From Triatoma infestans (taxonomy: Eukaryota > Arthropoda > Insecta > Hemiptera > Reduviidae): DNA of 64,000 bases. Position numbers and translations under genes: made by a program. The stretch lies in assembly GCA_011037195.1 (NCBI GenBank), contig JAAEAF010001993.1, positions 62,001-126,000 of the forward strand. The letters run 5' to 3'. Positions 24,301 through 36,700 of this stretch are shown here, in pieces. The notes beneath the pieces were generated by a model. The model was given only the letters and a program-made list of their open reading frames with translations. It had not been told where the DNA came from and did no database searches. The stretch's first letter is position 1. Every line of letters begins with the position of its first letter.

Positions 24301-26972
24301 ATATTTATTTCGCCTTCAAATATTGTTCACTTGTGAGCTTTCTTAGAAAACCATGACTGTATTAGTAACTTTACATCACTAGTGGAAAAAAAATTGTTGT
24401 ATGTGAAATCGAAAGGGAAGATATCCTTGTCAGCGTACTGCCTGGCATTGGTTTCAAAAATTTAATACTGGTGATAAGACCTTAGAAAAAAAGACAGATA
24501 CAGGGCGCTCATCTGGTGACGTTGATGACGCTTTCGAGTCAAATCCAACAACAAGTACCGGTACTTGCTGCAAAACTCATAGTGTCTAATGTCACCGTTA
24601 GCTGCCATCTCCTTATTATGGGAAAAGTAAAAAGAAGACGCAAGATAGTGCCCAATGGGCTTACACCCCAGCTGGACACCAGGAGAATGAATACTTGCCA
24701 ACATCTATTAAAGTCCATCTGATGTGCGCTTCTACAAAAGAATAGTGACATGTGATTAATAGTGGAGTTACTAACGAAATCCTGAGACAGGTGATCAATG
24801 GTTAGATCGCGGTCAAAAGCATTTCCAGTTGGTGCAAGAGGGCAATTAGAGCAAAAGTCGATGTGCATGTTCTGAACTTATGAAGGAGTATAATTCATCA
24901 CGAATGTGTTACCGACGGATTCCAGAATTCCCGACCTGTATGCCAATAACAGATAGAATGTGTTATTGTGGTTTATTAGCAATATTGTGGCTAATCAAAT
25001 CTCGTAAATAGAAAAATGAGAAATAATCGTTTAAATAAATTCACAAAAGAAATTTACCGAATATATCTGAATCAGTAGAAGGTGAGTCCATGGATTGTAC
25101 AAGAAGATCTGTAAGTGCATCAACTTCTACTTCATGTGGTGAACGTGAAGTTACCCTGGAAGGTGCATATAAGGAATAATTGGATCTTGAAGACATTCCA
25201 CTAGGCGGTCTTGGAGTGATTGGTTCATAAATAGAATCGTAAGCAGATGAACCCTGAAGTAATCAATTTGATTAATTAAGATATAAATTGAAAATTTTAA
25301 TTTTAAGATACATTTAAATGAAAACAAAAATTAATTAAAAGAAGGTGATTATAAATAATAGAAAGCAAAACAAAACAAATATAGCAAACCTGAGAAGAAG
25401 GCGCATAGGTGCCGTAATCAGGAAGTGTGTTACTATGAGTTGCTCTTCTTAATTCTGAATAACTAGAACTGACTGGTGATGGAGGTGGTGGAAAATCGGC
25501 TGGCGGCGGAGGGAAATCACTGTAATCCACAATCTCTGGCATTGGAGGTATCTCATCTAATATAAGAAAATATTTTCCATAAGTGACATTAATAACATTT
25601 TTAATAATTTTTTTAAGATAAAAATTAAAGTTTTAATAGGTGATAAAGATTTACCAATGTTGGCATAACTTGGGACATTGTTGTACGTGTTATTACCAGA
25701 AACATTGCTGTAAACAGGCGCCTGCGGTTCTGCCTTCCTGTACAGTGAGTTTTTACTGAACATTTCTGCATTACTGTATGTTACATTTGATGGAGGTTCT
25801 TGCTTAGGATTTTGATGAGGATAACCTACGAGAAAACAATAAAGCAATAATAAATTCTGACCAGAGTAATCGTCCATACTAAGAAACTTTTTTTGTAACA
25901 TAAAAGAAAAAGTACCAGATATATTTGAATAAATTGGCCCACTTGGAGGGCGTTTTTCTGGACTAGTGCTCTGAAGTGGAGTTGTATAAGAAGGTTCACT
26001 AGGCCCATTCAGCGCATAGCTCTTAGGAACCTTTAAAAAAAAAAAAAATTGATGCTGAGTAAAAGTTATGAGAATTAATTTTAAATATCTCGTATACTTC
26101 AAGATTTCCCGAAATTTAAATAAATCCGTATACGTAAAAGCAAGTTTTAATTTAAAAAAAAAAACAACTACATTTCAGTCCAATCAGTACTTAAAAACTG
26201 CAGTCAATTTTTATTCTAAACGGTGCAATGTGTGAAAAATTGCATTTACCATTAAGCATTTAAAACATAGTAAAATATTGTAATTAAATATATACAGGTA
26301 ATATTGTAATTTATAGTATATGTACAGGTAATAATAACTTCTAAATTATTGGTCTATTACGCTGAAATGAAGTACTATGAGAACAATAAATTCAAGCTAC
26401 AGGGATAGAAACAGTGCATCACTCCCCAAGAATGCATGAGTAATAAGGATTTTACGGGTGCATTTACTTTATTAAGAAAACACTTCCTTTCTTACTTTTA
26501 CAACCTGAATACTAAACTATCTGTCATGATTTACAACATTTAATCATGAGGTTGAGTAAATTTGCTGCAATGATTGTTAAAAAAAAATGTAATATTGAAA
26601 ATCATTTGAATCATATTATTTTCCAGCATGTATCAAACAGTGATATCTTCCTTGATATTGAAAAAAAAATAAAAAATGTGTTATTTCAGTTTCAAAATTA
26701 AGTAATAAGAAATGTTCAAAAAAGAAATAAGAATGTATACTACTTTCCACCCTGACTCAAACAATGAATGAAATATGAGATCAAAAATAGATTATTTCAA
26801 ATTCAAAGTCAACTAAAATCATAAATTACTGATTACCAATGGTTGAGATTTTTTTGGTTTAGGAGGCACAGCAGGGCCAATTTTTTTGGTGGGTTGTTGG
26901 CCTTCTGCACCACTTATTTTCAAACCTGCCAATTTCTGATCTAAATATCCAGCCATTTCAAACAATTGTTCC
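18302..26972 (-). CDS. Zyx: Zyxin-family LIM protein, nine coding exons
   Basis: Coding exons on the minus strand: 26956-26837 (ATG at 26956), 26030-25916, 25825-25655, 25556-25390, 25253-25058, 22111-21942, 21859-21681, 21589-21469 and 18433-18302. All junctions are GT-AG and in phase, giving 456 aa. The first coding exon begins at an acceptor (26972), so a non-coding 5' exon lies upstream. The N-terminus is Pro-, Tyr- and Ser-rich, with two FPPPP Ena/VASP-binding motifs (residues 150-154 and 157-161), several Y-x-N motifs, and a Leu-rich segment [11 protein letters not shown] that may be a nuclear export signal. Three LIM domains (about 259-313, 319-372, 379-447) carry zinc-binding Cys/His at each finger. 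Zyxin, LPP and TRIP6 proteins sit at focal adhesions and actin fibres, recruit Ena/VASP and shuttle to the nucleus; fly Zyx also acts in Hippo signalling. The two 3-kb introns carry transposons, but the exons are intact. Confidence 0.92.
18738..21084. repeat. Inverted-repeat pair around a LINE in a zyxin intron
   Basis: TGTTTATTTTGGCAACCGGT at the left end is answered exactly by ACCGGTTGCCAAAATAAACA at the right end. Similarity continues inward through the arms (about 18738-18990 and 20815-21084), for example ACAGATGTTTAGTAC / AACAGATGTTAATAA, which align on opposite strands. The ends keep ACCGGTTTCGGGTC, the reverse complement of a GAAACCGGT hammerhead box, but the CTGANGA boxes are decayed. 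A non-LTR element fills the loop. Confidence 0.65.
19023..20508 (+). pseudogene. Non-LTR retrotransposon (reverse transcriptase), 5'-truncated
   Basis: Plus-strand reverse-transcriptase relic split by frameshifts and stops. It begins near a palm region with [18 protein letters not shown] sequence (about 19140-19185). It continues with [33 protein letters not shown] and an FIEYKAAYD block (19161-19424). After a gap come [10 protein letters not shown] with the catalytic ADD box (about 19694-19720), then a tail with [15 protein letters not shown] and GHIARMD (20247-20300), typical of LINE ORF2 C-termini. There is no apurinic endonuclease. ATGGCATG occurs at both 19015-19022 and 20509-20516 and may be the target-site duplication; a short A run precedes the right copy. 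It lies inside the foldback at 18738-21084, in the last zyxin intron, opposite to the gene. Confidence 0.82.
22640..23060 (+). pseudogene. Penelope-like element GIY-YIG endonuclease relic
   Basis: Reading from 22644, one frame gives [20 protein letters not shown] and then [13 protein letters not shown] before a stop. This has the I-Y-K-I, CxxC, Y-I-G-x-T and L-x-x-R-x-x-x-H pattern of the GIY-YIG endonuclease at the C-terminus of Penelope-like retroelements. After a frameshift, sequence including [20 protein letters not shown] and [18 protein letters not shown] continues in the order expected for that domain's tail. Several stops and shifts make it dead. I did not identify the matching reverse transcriptase upstream. 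It lies in the zyxin intron between the Pro-rich and LIM exons, on the strand opposite to the gene, and is followed 320 bases later by a hammerhead motif. Confidence 0.75.
23380..23416 (+). ncRNA. Hammerhead-ribozyme-like motif downstream of the Penelope relic
   Basis: ACC (stem I), CTGAAGA (23383-23389), stem II GCAA / TTGC with an AT-rich loop, GAAA (23406-23409), CGTC with a canonical GTC cleavage site, then GGT closing stem I. ACGT at the GAAACGTC box is self-complementary, as in dimer-forming hammerheads with minimal stem III. An A·C mismatch or bulge lies at the base of stem II. Its place after the endonuclease fits a hammerhead within the terminal repeat (pLTR) of a Penelope-like element. 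Confidence 0.6.
24390..24940 (+). pseudogene. Mariner transposase relic
   Basis: Across three frames the sequence follows a mariner transposase: [20 protein letters not shown] and a [10 protein letters not shown] block (24430-24545), then [40 protein letters not shown] and NTCQHLLKS (24560-24720), then RIVTCD where the catalytic RIVTGDE Asp box is expected (about 24740), and [14 protein letters not shown] further on (about 24780). These are the helix-turn-helix DNA-binding part, the linker with the WVPHEL-type motif (here IVPNGL), and the start of the DDD catalytic core. Stops and frameshifts, including stops right after the first Asp, make it dead. It lies in the zyxin 22111-25058 intron, opposite to the gene. 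Confidence 0.82.
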
Positions 26973-27750
26973 CTGAGAAAATGCGAAGATTCCAAAAATG
27001 TATAATCAAGTAGGTAACAAATCAAAGAAGGTAACAATAATTTTCTTATAAAACTCACCTAATAAACCATTAATTAAAAATAAGTAAAAGATTAGTACAC
27101 AAGAACACTGAAAATGGTTTTAAATTGATCGAATACACACCCCCCTTTAGTATGAAAACTTACAAGAATGAAACCGAATAACTTTGTTTTCTGACGAACT
27201 CTACCAGATAGCAAATGCTACGTTCTCTTCAATGAAGCCCATCCTTTCACACCCAAGTTTTCTAGTAAGTTACAAAAATCCTCTCCGGGTTTTAAAAATA
27301 TGTAAAATAATCATGAAAATACTTGTATTTTAGAAAATACGGCATAGTCTTTAAGGTGAATAAGTAATGTAGTATATAATAACATAATAGACATAACATC
27401 GATAGAAGAAATCAATGAGTGTGGGATTTATAGAAATAATAAATCTATATGTCATTTACAGCTAAATTTTCTTTTTTTTTTAAGAGATATAAAGTAAAAT
27501 AATACCTATATAAGAATATAATAACAGCAAAACCAAAACATTCTCAATAAGTTTTGCTGATGATTTCAATAACAAAAATCGATAACTAAGTAAAGTATTA
27601 AAGTAGGTGGAAATTGGCAACATGTGTTATCAGGTTTGCTTTGGTTTGAAATAAAGAGTGAAGTTCAAACATGGCGGGGTGAATTTTTTATTTAATATTG
27701 TACAATATATTTTTTAATGAACATTTTAAGTAGAAAAGTTAATTTAATCA
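26973..27750. promoter_or_regulatory. Head-to-head promoter interval of the zyxin and TAK1 genes
   Basis: Less than 780 bases separate the first recognised zyxin coding exon (minus) from the TAK1 start codon (plus), so the two 5' ends and any zyxin 5' UTR exon must sit close together here. Two DRE-like ATCGATA cores (27398-27405, reading ATCGATAG, and 27578-27584) match the DREF-binding motif common in insect housekeeping promoters. AAACATGGCGGGG at 27668-27680 resembles a YY1/Pho-type ATGGCG element. No clear TATA box was assigned. Promoter use is inferred from layout. Confidence 0.5.
27671..27682 (+). other. Tiny upstream ORF (M-A-G-stop) before TAK1
   Basis: ATG GCG GGG TGA, with a fair context (AAC before the ATG), lies 68 bases before the TAK1 start. 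If transcription begins upstream of it, it is a three-codon uORF. The same letters form the ATGGCG promoter motif, so either reading is possible. Confidence 0.35.
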
Positions 27751-30700
27751 ATGGCAGGTGGTGATACAATCATTCCCCCACATGCATTTGTAGAAAAAAT
27801 CGATATCAATGATATCCAACGTAAAGAGGTTTGTTGTCTAAAATAGTTCTCATATTAAAACTTACTTCAACTTTGGCATCACATAATTTGTTCATTTTGG
27901 AGAATTATAATTTACAAAGAGCTGCTTTATGATAACTCCGTATATATTTTAAAGATATATAATGTTAAAAATTTTATTCAATACTTGGAACAGTAACCTC
28001 TCTTTTATTGAAATTTAGATACTTGGGAAGGGAAGTTTTGGTGTTGTTTATAAAGCTCGATGGAAAGGAATAGATGTAGCAGTGAAATCTATAGAAACAG
28101 AAGCAGAAAAAAAAGCATTTGCTGTTGAAGTTAAACAACTTTCTAGAGTATCTCATCCAAATATAGTTAAACTGTATGGAGCTTGCGAGAATCCAGTTTG
28201 TTTAGTTATGGAATATGCAGAAGAAGGTTCCTTATATAATGGTAAGTCGGTACATATTTATATTTTACTTGAACTCATGGTTTCATAATATTCATATTTT
28301 ACGAAGTATTTCAAGGTCTATCAGAAGTTAATATAGGTAATCAATCAGTAAACTGACATATCTTTGAGAAATATTACAATTGAATTATAAATGAATTATT
28401 AAAAAAGAATTTCCTGTTAAATCTATCGAAAATATGTACTAACTTTAATTTCTTCAATTAACTTTAAGATCTTTCAATTGTTACGTATTTTTTTGTTTAA
28501 TATGGTAAATATGTAGTAACTCCGTTACCAAATAAGCAGTACAACTAAATTGGGTTATAATTGTTTTTTATTTTTTGCCATTGGAAAAGATGAATTTAGT
28601 GATTTGTTCACAAAAATGCATAATGAGCTGAAAGATAGTAAAAATATATATAATTTATACATTTTCGCCTTAAACTTACGAAATCTTTGTTTTTCAGTTT
28701 TAAACAATTGTGTAGGATAGTAGATTACGTTAACTGAAAGAAATCTTTAAAATATGAATAACCTTTCAATAGTTCATAAAGTATTTTCCCTTTTTTTATA
28801 AATTTATTACACTGACGTCATTAATGTTATAGTTCTCCATTCTGCACCTTACAAAAAGTACACTGCTGGTCATGCGATGAACTGGGCTCTACAGTGTGCT
28901 AAGGGAGTTGCATATCTTCATGGTATGACTCCTTCTCTTATACATAGGTACAAATCATATAAATTACTTAAATATTTAAGTATTTTATAATATATTTATT
29001 CTTAAGTGTAAATTCGTTCTAATTAAAAGCAGGGGCCCCTAATCTTTTTCAAGCATGATCCCCTTTTTTTAAACAATTTTACATTTTTTTTTTTTATCGA
29101 CCTCGTCAATAAAAAGAAAATTATTAGGATTTATTTTCAGTGATTTAGTGAATCAGCTGCGTTTGTCCAGTTTTGTCGTCTTATTTAAATTTTTGAAGAA
29201 AAGAAGCTTTCTTTTCTAGAAGTTGTTTATAGTATGAATTACTGGAGATAAATCTTGATTTATGCAATCATTGGATACATTTATTTCTTTCAACTTTTAT
29301 TCGAATGTACTTTTTGAAAAGGTGGAACGATTTTTTTTTTATAATTTGAATAAAATCAAAACTATTTTTCGAATGACTGCGAATTGAAATTCTTTAAAAA
29401 GTAGTTTTGTGATTTCCATAATTGATTTGTTTGTTTTTTTGGTAAAATTATTTATAGGGACCTTAAATCACCTAATTTACTTTTGGTTCATGGTGGTAGA
29501 GTTTTAAAAATATGTGACTTTGGTACAGCTTGTGATAAGAAAACTTATATGACTAATAATAAAGGAAGTGCAGCGTGGATGGCGCCAGAAGTTTTTGAAG
29601 GTATGTTTGAAAAAATATTTCAACCGGCAAATTCTTTGATGCAAATTACAGATCATTTTTTTCCTTAACCTTATCATTCCATTATTGTCTCCCAATCTTT
29701 TTCCTTTGGATTTCAGGAATCTTTTTAGCCTCGGGCATTTAGTTCATATAGTCATGCATGTTTACAAGTTATTTCGAGGACCTATGCCAAAGATCTTTCC
29801 ATGACTTTCATCTTTTTTTTCTTAGCTTTCTGCTTTATGGTCCTCTTTCAGATGCCAGAGGGAAGGATTTTTGAAAGGATGGAATAAAAAGTACAGTTTA
29901 AATTTCCTTAGACAATATCAGAACTGATTTATGATAAAAATATCTACTAATTTTCCTATGTAATATTTTGAAACGTTTTCATTTTCAAATCCATTATATC
30001 TTCATAGATATTTAATAAAATCAGTTATATAAGTAAAGTTTAGGATAAGTTAACATATAGAGGTAAATGAATAGAAATAAAACGACTATTTTCGATTTCA
30101 TTTAGGTTCCAAATATACTGAAAAATGTGACATATACAGTTGGGGAATAATTCTATGGGAATTAATTGCAAGAGAGAGACCATTTAAAGGAGATCGAAGT
30201 ACAGCGTACAGCATTATGTGGTCAGTTCATAAAGGACTACGTCCGCCAGTTATCAGAGGCTGTCCTCGACCTATTCATGTGTTGTATACTAGGTACGTTT
30301 CGTGCTATTAGTCGTTGAGGCGTAATATATCGAATCCTAAATTAAAATTATTACTATACAAGGTGCTGGGATAAAGAACCAAAAATACGTCCGTCAATGG
30401 AAGAAGTCGTTAGTGTAATGGACAAATTAATGCCATATTTTAGTGGATTCGATGAACCAATAAAATCTGATGATGAATCTATGCGTGAGTAATTATTTTG
30501 AAATTGTTTGTACAAATTATTTACATTTTTATTTTTCTTGTTGTTGCAATAAATGTACTTCGAAGTTGTCTATTTCCAAATAGTCTATTCACATAAATTT
30601 TTTGATGTCTTCTTTGGCCGATAACGAGATGTTATAAACTAGTCTTGTAGGAATCGTAACTCTTATGATAAGTCAGAGAGCAAACAAAAATAATTAGTGA

Positions 30701-33700
30701 GGATCCCTTAGCTATGCATGGATCAGATCTGAAGAACATGATCTAACAAGGAGTTTATTTTGGATCTTTTTTTTATATTATACCAACAAAACGACAAAAG
30801 TTAGTGATTTACTGAGCAGACTCCACGATCAGTGGATCAATGGATGTGGCATTTTCGCAAAGAAGTTCGTCATCAATCTCCATCTTTTTGGCAGTATTCC
30901 ATCAGACTTCCAGCTGAAACTTTTACCTTTGGTTAAAAAGGTACCTAGTTTTTCCAATTTGATGCACCAAAAGTTGTAGAGGCAGCCTATAACAGGCAAA
31001 AAGTAATGATAATAAATATCGTAAATACTTGAAGACTTTTGCGAACCAGTAATAGCTTACCGCTAAGTTAGGTACCGGGTTTGAAGGTAACGAAGAAGCT
31101 ATCGGTTCACAAAAGATCTGGATCAGTTAGTCCTGTTTTTTTTTAAGCATCTCGAATAAAACTAAGAAATGTTTACCAGACACGAACGATACACTCCTGG
31201 ATGAGAATTTCGGTGTAAAAAATTCTTGAATGTTCGTACCTAATACGTTCAGTTCACAATTATCTTTTCGAGAAGGGAAAGATGAGCTAAAAAATTTCAT
31301 TAAAATATTAGCGAGTATTGCCTTCTAATGGTAGTCATTCCAATCCTGTGACAAAATCCATAACAGGAAGAAAACAGAGTAGGCTTTCGTCTTGCCTTTC
31401 GTAGTGCCGGAATTTACAGATGCTCGAAACACCCGGCAATACTGTTCTTATCAATTTGCAGTCCGCACAATGAGCGGGTTAGCATCCTACCTACATTTTT
31501 TTTAAAGTGAGTAGGGTGACATTCTACTTGCAACTGGCGGTTGGTACTTATTCTCATTCTGTAGAATAACATCTTCGACACCCAATTTTGCCGTGCAATG
31601 AAATCTTTATGAAAGCATCTGTCTCTATAATGTTTATGAGCCCATCAGCTTGTTTCGAGTATATTAATTCTTCCTCAAAACTGCTTTTTAACTCATATTT
31701 TCTTCTTTTACTTTTCCTTACTCCCTTAAAGAGGAAAGATTATAATCGTGTCGAATTTTCGATATCGAGTTTTCACCGGAAATATACGTTTTGAGGTCCC
31801 CTGAGTTCTCATTGGATGGGGTTGGGGGGGGTTGAAAAACGCAAAAACATATTCTACGCATGATGCAACTGTCATATGGCAGATACCGTTTGAATTTTTT
31901 CCGAGAAATTCGTTTAAAGAAGTTTAAGGGAGATGAGGAGATTATTCCTCCTAAAACAAGTCATATAAGTTTCAAGAAAATTTGTCAGTTATAACTCTAT
32001 AAACCACAGTAAGGGAAAGTCGTGTATTTCATACCAGATTTTTTTTTATTCATAGACAAAGTACGTCGGTCTTCTTTTTTGTTAAATTATCGAATGCAGG
32101 ATTTGTGAAAAAAAAAGAAAAAAATGTGGCGAAGCAAAATACATTGCAGTAATACCAGGACTGATGCTGCGTGGCGTCATGCGTGGAATATGTGGATGGG
32201 ACCGCATCTTTGATGATGAAAAATCCGAAACCGATAAGGAACATCAAAAATATGCATGCTACGACAGATGAAATCTCAGATGTTATGTTGTGTAGCTTAA
32301 GAAAAAAATATCACAAATATGTGTTTCTTGGATCCAATTCGTAAGCAATATAGCATAAAGATAGAATTCTCTTTTCTTTGCACGTTCCGCATATTCTTCA
32401 GATTGGTCCTAAATATCTAAATGCTCTTCATTTCAAAGGTCGCGAATTCTAGAATTAAAATTATTTCCTAATTTGTAAATCTTCTGTAAGAAAGTAAATC
32501 CCCATAGAAGAAAATAGACAAGCCTCTCTTTAGGGATCTTAGTACCCCTACGATCCTGCATAGGTAGTTGATGGGTGTAAACTACATGGGCAATATACTT
32601 TAGTTCACCATTGCAATGCCTTTTTTTTTTAGGCGGGCTTAACGTCCAACTACCTAATTAGGTGTCGTGGGCGAGAGCGGAAGCACCAACTTTACTAGTA
32701 ACATTTTTTAAACAAATATAAAATTTAGCAGCTATACGCTGGACTCGAACTGGGGTCCTCCCACTTACAAGTCCATGCTCATAACCACGACACTAAAACC
32801 CGCCTCAGTATATACTCGTATATATGGATTATATATATATATAATCTTTATATTTACACTTTCCAGACGATTACGAAAAACTAATAAGAGCCATGAAAGA
32901 ACTTTCGTGATACAATAGGTATAATTCTAGTGACCCTTAAACATCTAGGGAAATAAATGAAATAAAATGGCTGCAACTTTAGACTGTCTTTCTGGTCAGT
33001 TAGCAAAACTGATAGCGTTTAAGTTTAACAAATACTTAAAAATTCAAACCTCAGTACAAGCCGGTACCTTCTAACTGTTAACAAGAGGAACAGCGAAAAC
33101 CTAGGAACCTTCCAACGAACCTAGATTCATTTATAGTTTCGTAAAACTTCTTCAATGATATTATATTTCTTAATATTTAACTGGTGCTTTTTACTTTTTT
33201 AAATTGTACTCGCTAAAAATTCCATTGGAAATTCTTTTTTAATCTCGGTATTTATTACAGCTGAACCTGATGACTGCACAGACTGTACAGACGATGAAGA
33301 AGAAGAAATACCGGAATCTTATGTTGAAAGTCTAAGTAAGAATTCTCTGATATTCTCTAATTTTTTTTTTGCTATCCTTTCTTATACCAAGTTTTAAGAA
33401 ATACTATATAAAATTAATTTAATAATTTAATCCATTATTTTTGTTTTCAATGGTTTGTTTTTTTTAAATTAATATATACAAAACTGTTCAGGAAAACCAA
33501 CGAATGGAATTAAATATGCATCAACATTACCAGATCCACAACTATGCTCAAGCCTCTCTGTTCAAGTAGATGAAGAGGTTAGTCTTTGGTTTATTAGATG
33601 AAAATCAATCTAATTCAATTTAGAAACTGTATTAGAAAATTACTAATTTTTATTTTTTTCTAATTACTAATTAGAAATTAATTTTTCTAATGTGTATTTC

Positions 33701-36700
33701 GATATTATGCCCATTTAAGATAATGGTTTAAAATATAACCATATTATGCGTAATATTTAACTCTTCAATTTCAGCCACCAAAATGGGAGGAAGCGAATGG
33801 TCTAACTTTATCAATTGTAACTAGTAATAAAGAAAACAATAAAAAAATGGATCACCATAATGAAGCATTAAATGCATATCAGCGCTTGAATCATGATTCG
33901 GATTACTCTAAACTACCACCTTCCATTCCAAGAGCAAAGTCGAAAGGTAAAGAAAAAATCTTGTGTGAAACACTCACACAACTTTCTCTTACTCCTGTTC
34001 TCAAAATTATAATTGACAAATGTTATAGTTTGTGTACCAAATATAACGAAATTCGTCGAAAACTGAAAAGCTGTTCAGTATAAGCGCACTTCCGGCTTAC
34101 AATTTCTTAAAACTTGGAATTTTGGCCATCTGTTTATTTCTAATTAATTTTTTGGATGATAGAATTGTATAATCAACTATGATACCACTTTAGGGGAAGC
34201 TGCAACCCCACCCCTCCCTTAAAACTGCCCTTACATGAATTTTTCCAGAGAAATGTCTTAAATAAAAGATGTAGATCTTTGCATTTTTATTTTGTATACG
34301 AAGTTTCAAGAAAATCGACGGAGCCATTTTTGAGAAAATCGCGAAAAAATGAAAGAATCATTTAGTAAAGTGTCAAAACAAACGCACTTCCGTTATCTGA
34401 TTTTTTTCGAACTCGGAATTTCAACAACATTTAATTCTAATTAACATTATTTAGATGACAGAATTGTCTAATATACTGAAACAGCAGTTAAGATGAAAAC
34501 CTAACCCCACCCCTCCCCTAGAAGTGCCCTTAAATGAATTTTCCTGGAGAAATGTTTCAAATAAAAGTTGTAGCTCTTTGTATGTGTAGTTGATATAACA
34601 AGTTTAAAGAAAATCTTCGGAGCCATTTTTGAGAAAATTGCAAAAACGTAAAAAAAACAACTAGTAAAGTGTACTTCCGGTTGAGGAATATTGACACATA
34701 ACGCACCGTCAGATCCCATGCTGATACCTAAACGTAATATCAAGTTTGAACTTTCTACGATTTTTTGTTTTGTGAGCTATGCTGTTCACATAATACACAC
34801 ACAGACCATTTGCTAAAAACCACTTTTTTGGACTCAGGGGACCTCAAAACGGATATTTCCGGTGAAAACTCAATATCGAAAATTTGACACGATTGCAATA
34901 CTTCCTCTTACTAGGAGTAAGAGAAAGTAAAAAAATATTGAGTGAGTCGATTTATAGACTTATAAAAATATTTGCTAATTTCTTTGATAAGATTCCCGTT
35001 CTTTACTTAATGCTTGCAGTTCAATTATTTTTACCAAATGTGCACGAAAATTAGCAAACTAATTGCAAATAGTAGCCTTTAAAGAAATGTTTGACCACGG
35101 TAAACCATGGTTGATGTAATTTAGAATAAATTATGATTAATTATTTCCTTGGCGATTGTAAAGAGGATATTAAATATATTCAACACTATCCAGAATACCA
35201 CGCTTGAAAAAGTAAATTTTAGAAAGAGAGTCATGAGTTCTGGAAAAAGGTATATTTTGTAATTGTTCAAAATAAGATAAATTAGAAAAAATTAATTTAT
35301 ATTTTTCAAAACAGATAAAACTTCGTTTTAAATAATGTCACTTTGGAAGTGACAGTTTTGAACTAAGAAAGCTAGTTAACTCTTCCTAAAAAAAATTCCA
35401 TCATCGATATCAAAGAATCCCTTAAAAAATTATTTTATCATCCCTTTTAGCGATTAAATGCAAACACTTATGCATAATTCATATATAATATTTATGCATA
35501 TATATGAGAAACCTGAAATAACAAATAGACAAATTTCATCACATATATTTACTGGGATGAAAATTATTTCCACAGCTTTAATTTGTGGTCATCGACCGGT
35601 TTTGGGCGTTCGCCCCTCACCAGAATGTCTTGATAAACATGAGCAGAATTAGTTTGCCATAAATTGTTTTGATATGACCACCTAACTCGTTTAAGAAGAG
35701 CTTTACATCCGACTAAGGCCACATGTTGCAACCATTTTAGAAGGCCTTTTTTATTTTTGGTTCTTTAAAAATGGAAACATCAATAACTGGAGATGTGCAC
35801 CCTAAATTACATTATTAGAGAATTATTTAAACCCACTTCTAGTAAGAGGAAGTAATGCGATCGTGCCAGATTTTCGAAATTGAGTTTTCACCGGAAATAC
35901 ATGTTTGTATTTTTGTCTTCTGAATATGAAAATATTGTTTTTAGCTAATAGTCTGTGTGTTAACTCAGAATTACTCAAAATTGAAAAGTTGCAGTAAACT
36001 CAAACTTACTATTCCATTTTGGTACTTCCAGCACAACAGACACGAAGATTTAGAGCAAAACCATCAACCGGAAGTTGGACTTTACTGAATGGTTTTTCAG
36101 TTTTTCGCGATTTCTTTAAACTTCGTATACAAAGTTTTTTAATTTTGTAATTTTCTGGAAAACGATTATAATTGAAACCGACAGTGGGAACTGAGGCGCA
36201 ATCTGACTCAAGACCGAATAACGTCAGTTTAAATTTTATCGAAACTGAGAGGCCCCCAAAACCCAACTAAAATAATTTGTTTGGAAAAAAATATTTAAAT
36301 GGTACGTTTTTTAGTATACAGTGGGCATTTCAAATTTAAAGTAAATTGTTGCAGCCGATTTCAAGAAATTTCAAAAAACTCAAAAATCTAGTCTGTAAAG
36401 TGGTACTTAATGGATTTTCTTAATATTTGGAATTTATCACTGCTTCTAATGTAGGTGGTGAAGTGGTACTTCCAAGGTAAGCATAGTGTTACAGTGGCCT
36501 GAGTACCCTCTAAAATACATTTTCCCGGGTAAATTTTTCAAATAAAAGTGATAGGTTTTTATCTATATATAGATTGTATACGAATTTTAAAGAAAATTCG
36601 TAAAATAAAAATAAAAATTCATACAAAATAAAGAAAATTAAAGAAAACTCTGGTAAAAATAGATACTGGAAATTGAGAAATCTATTAATTAAAGTTATGT

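Larger units (their letters stand above)
30485..33260 (+). other. TAK1 intron 6 contents
   Basis: 2.8 kb. 30650-31560 has no recognisable content. A short internally deleted Rep-A copy (31705-32050), a family-2 hammerhead relic (about 32130-32250) and a tRNA-like SINE (32631-32805) follow, then about 450 bases of unassigned sequence. Confidence 0.6.
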
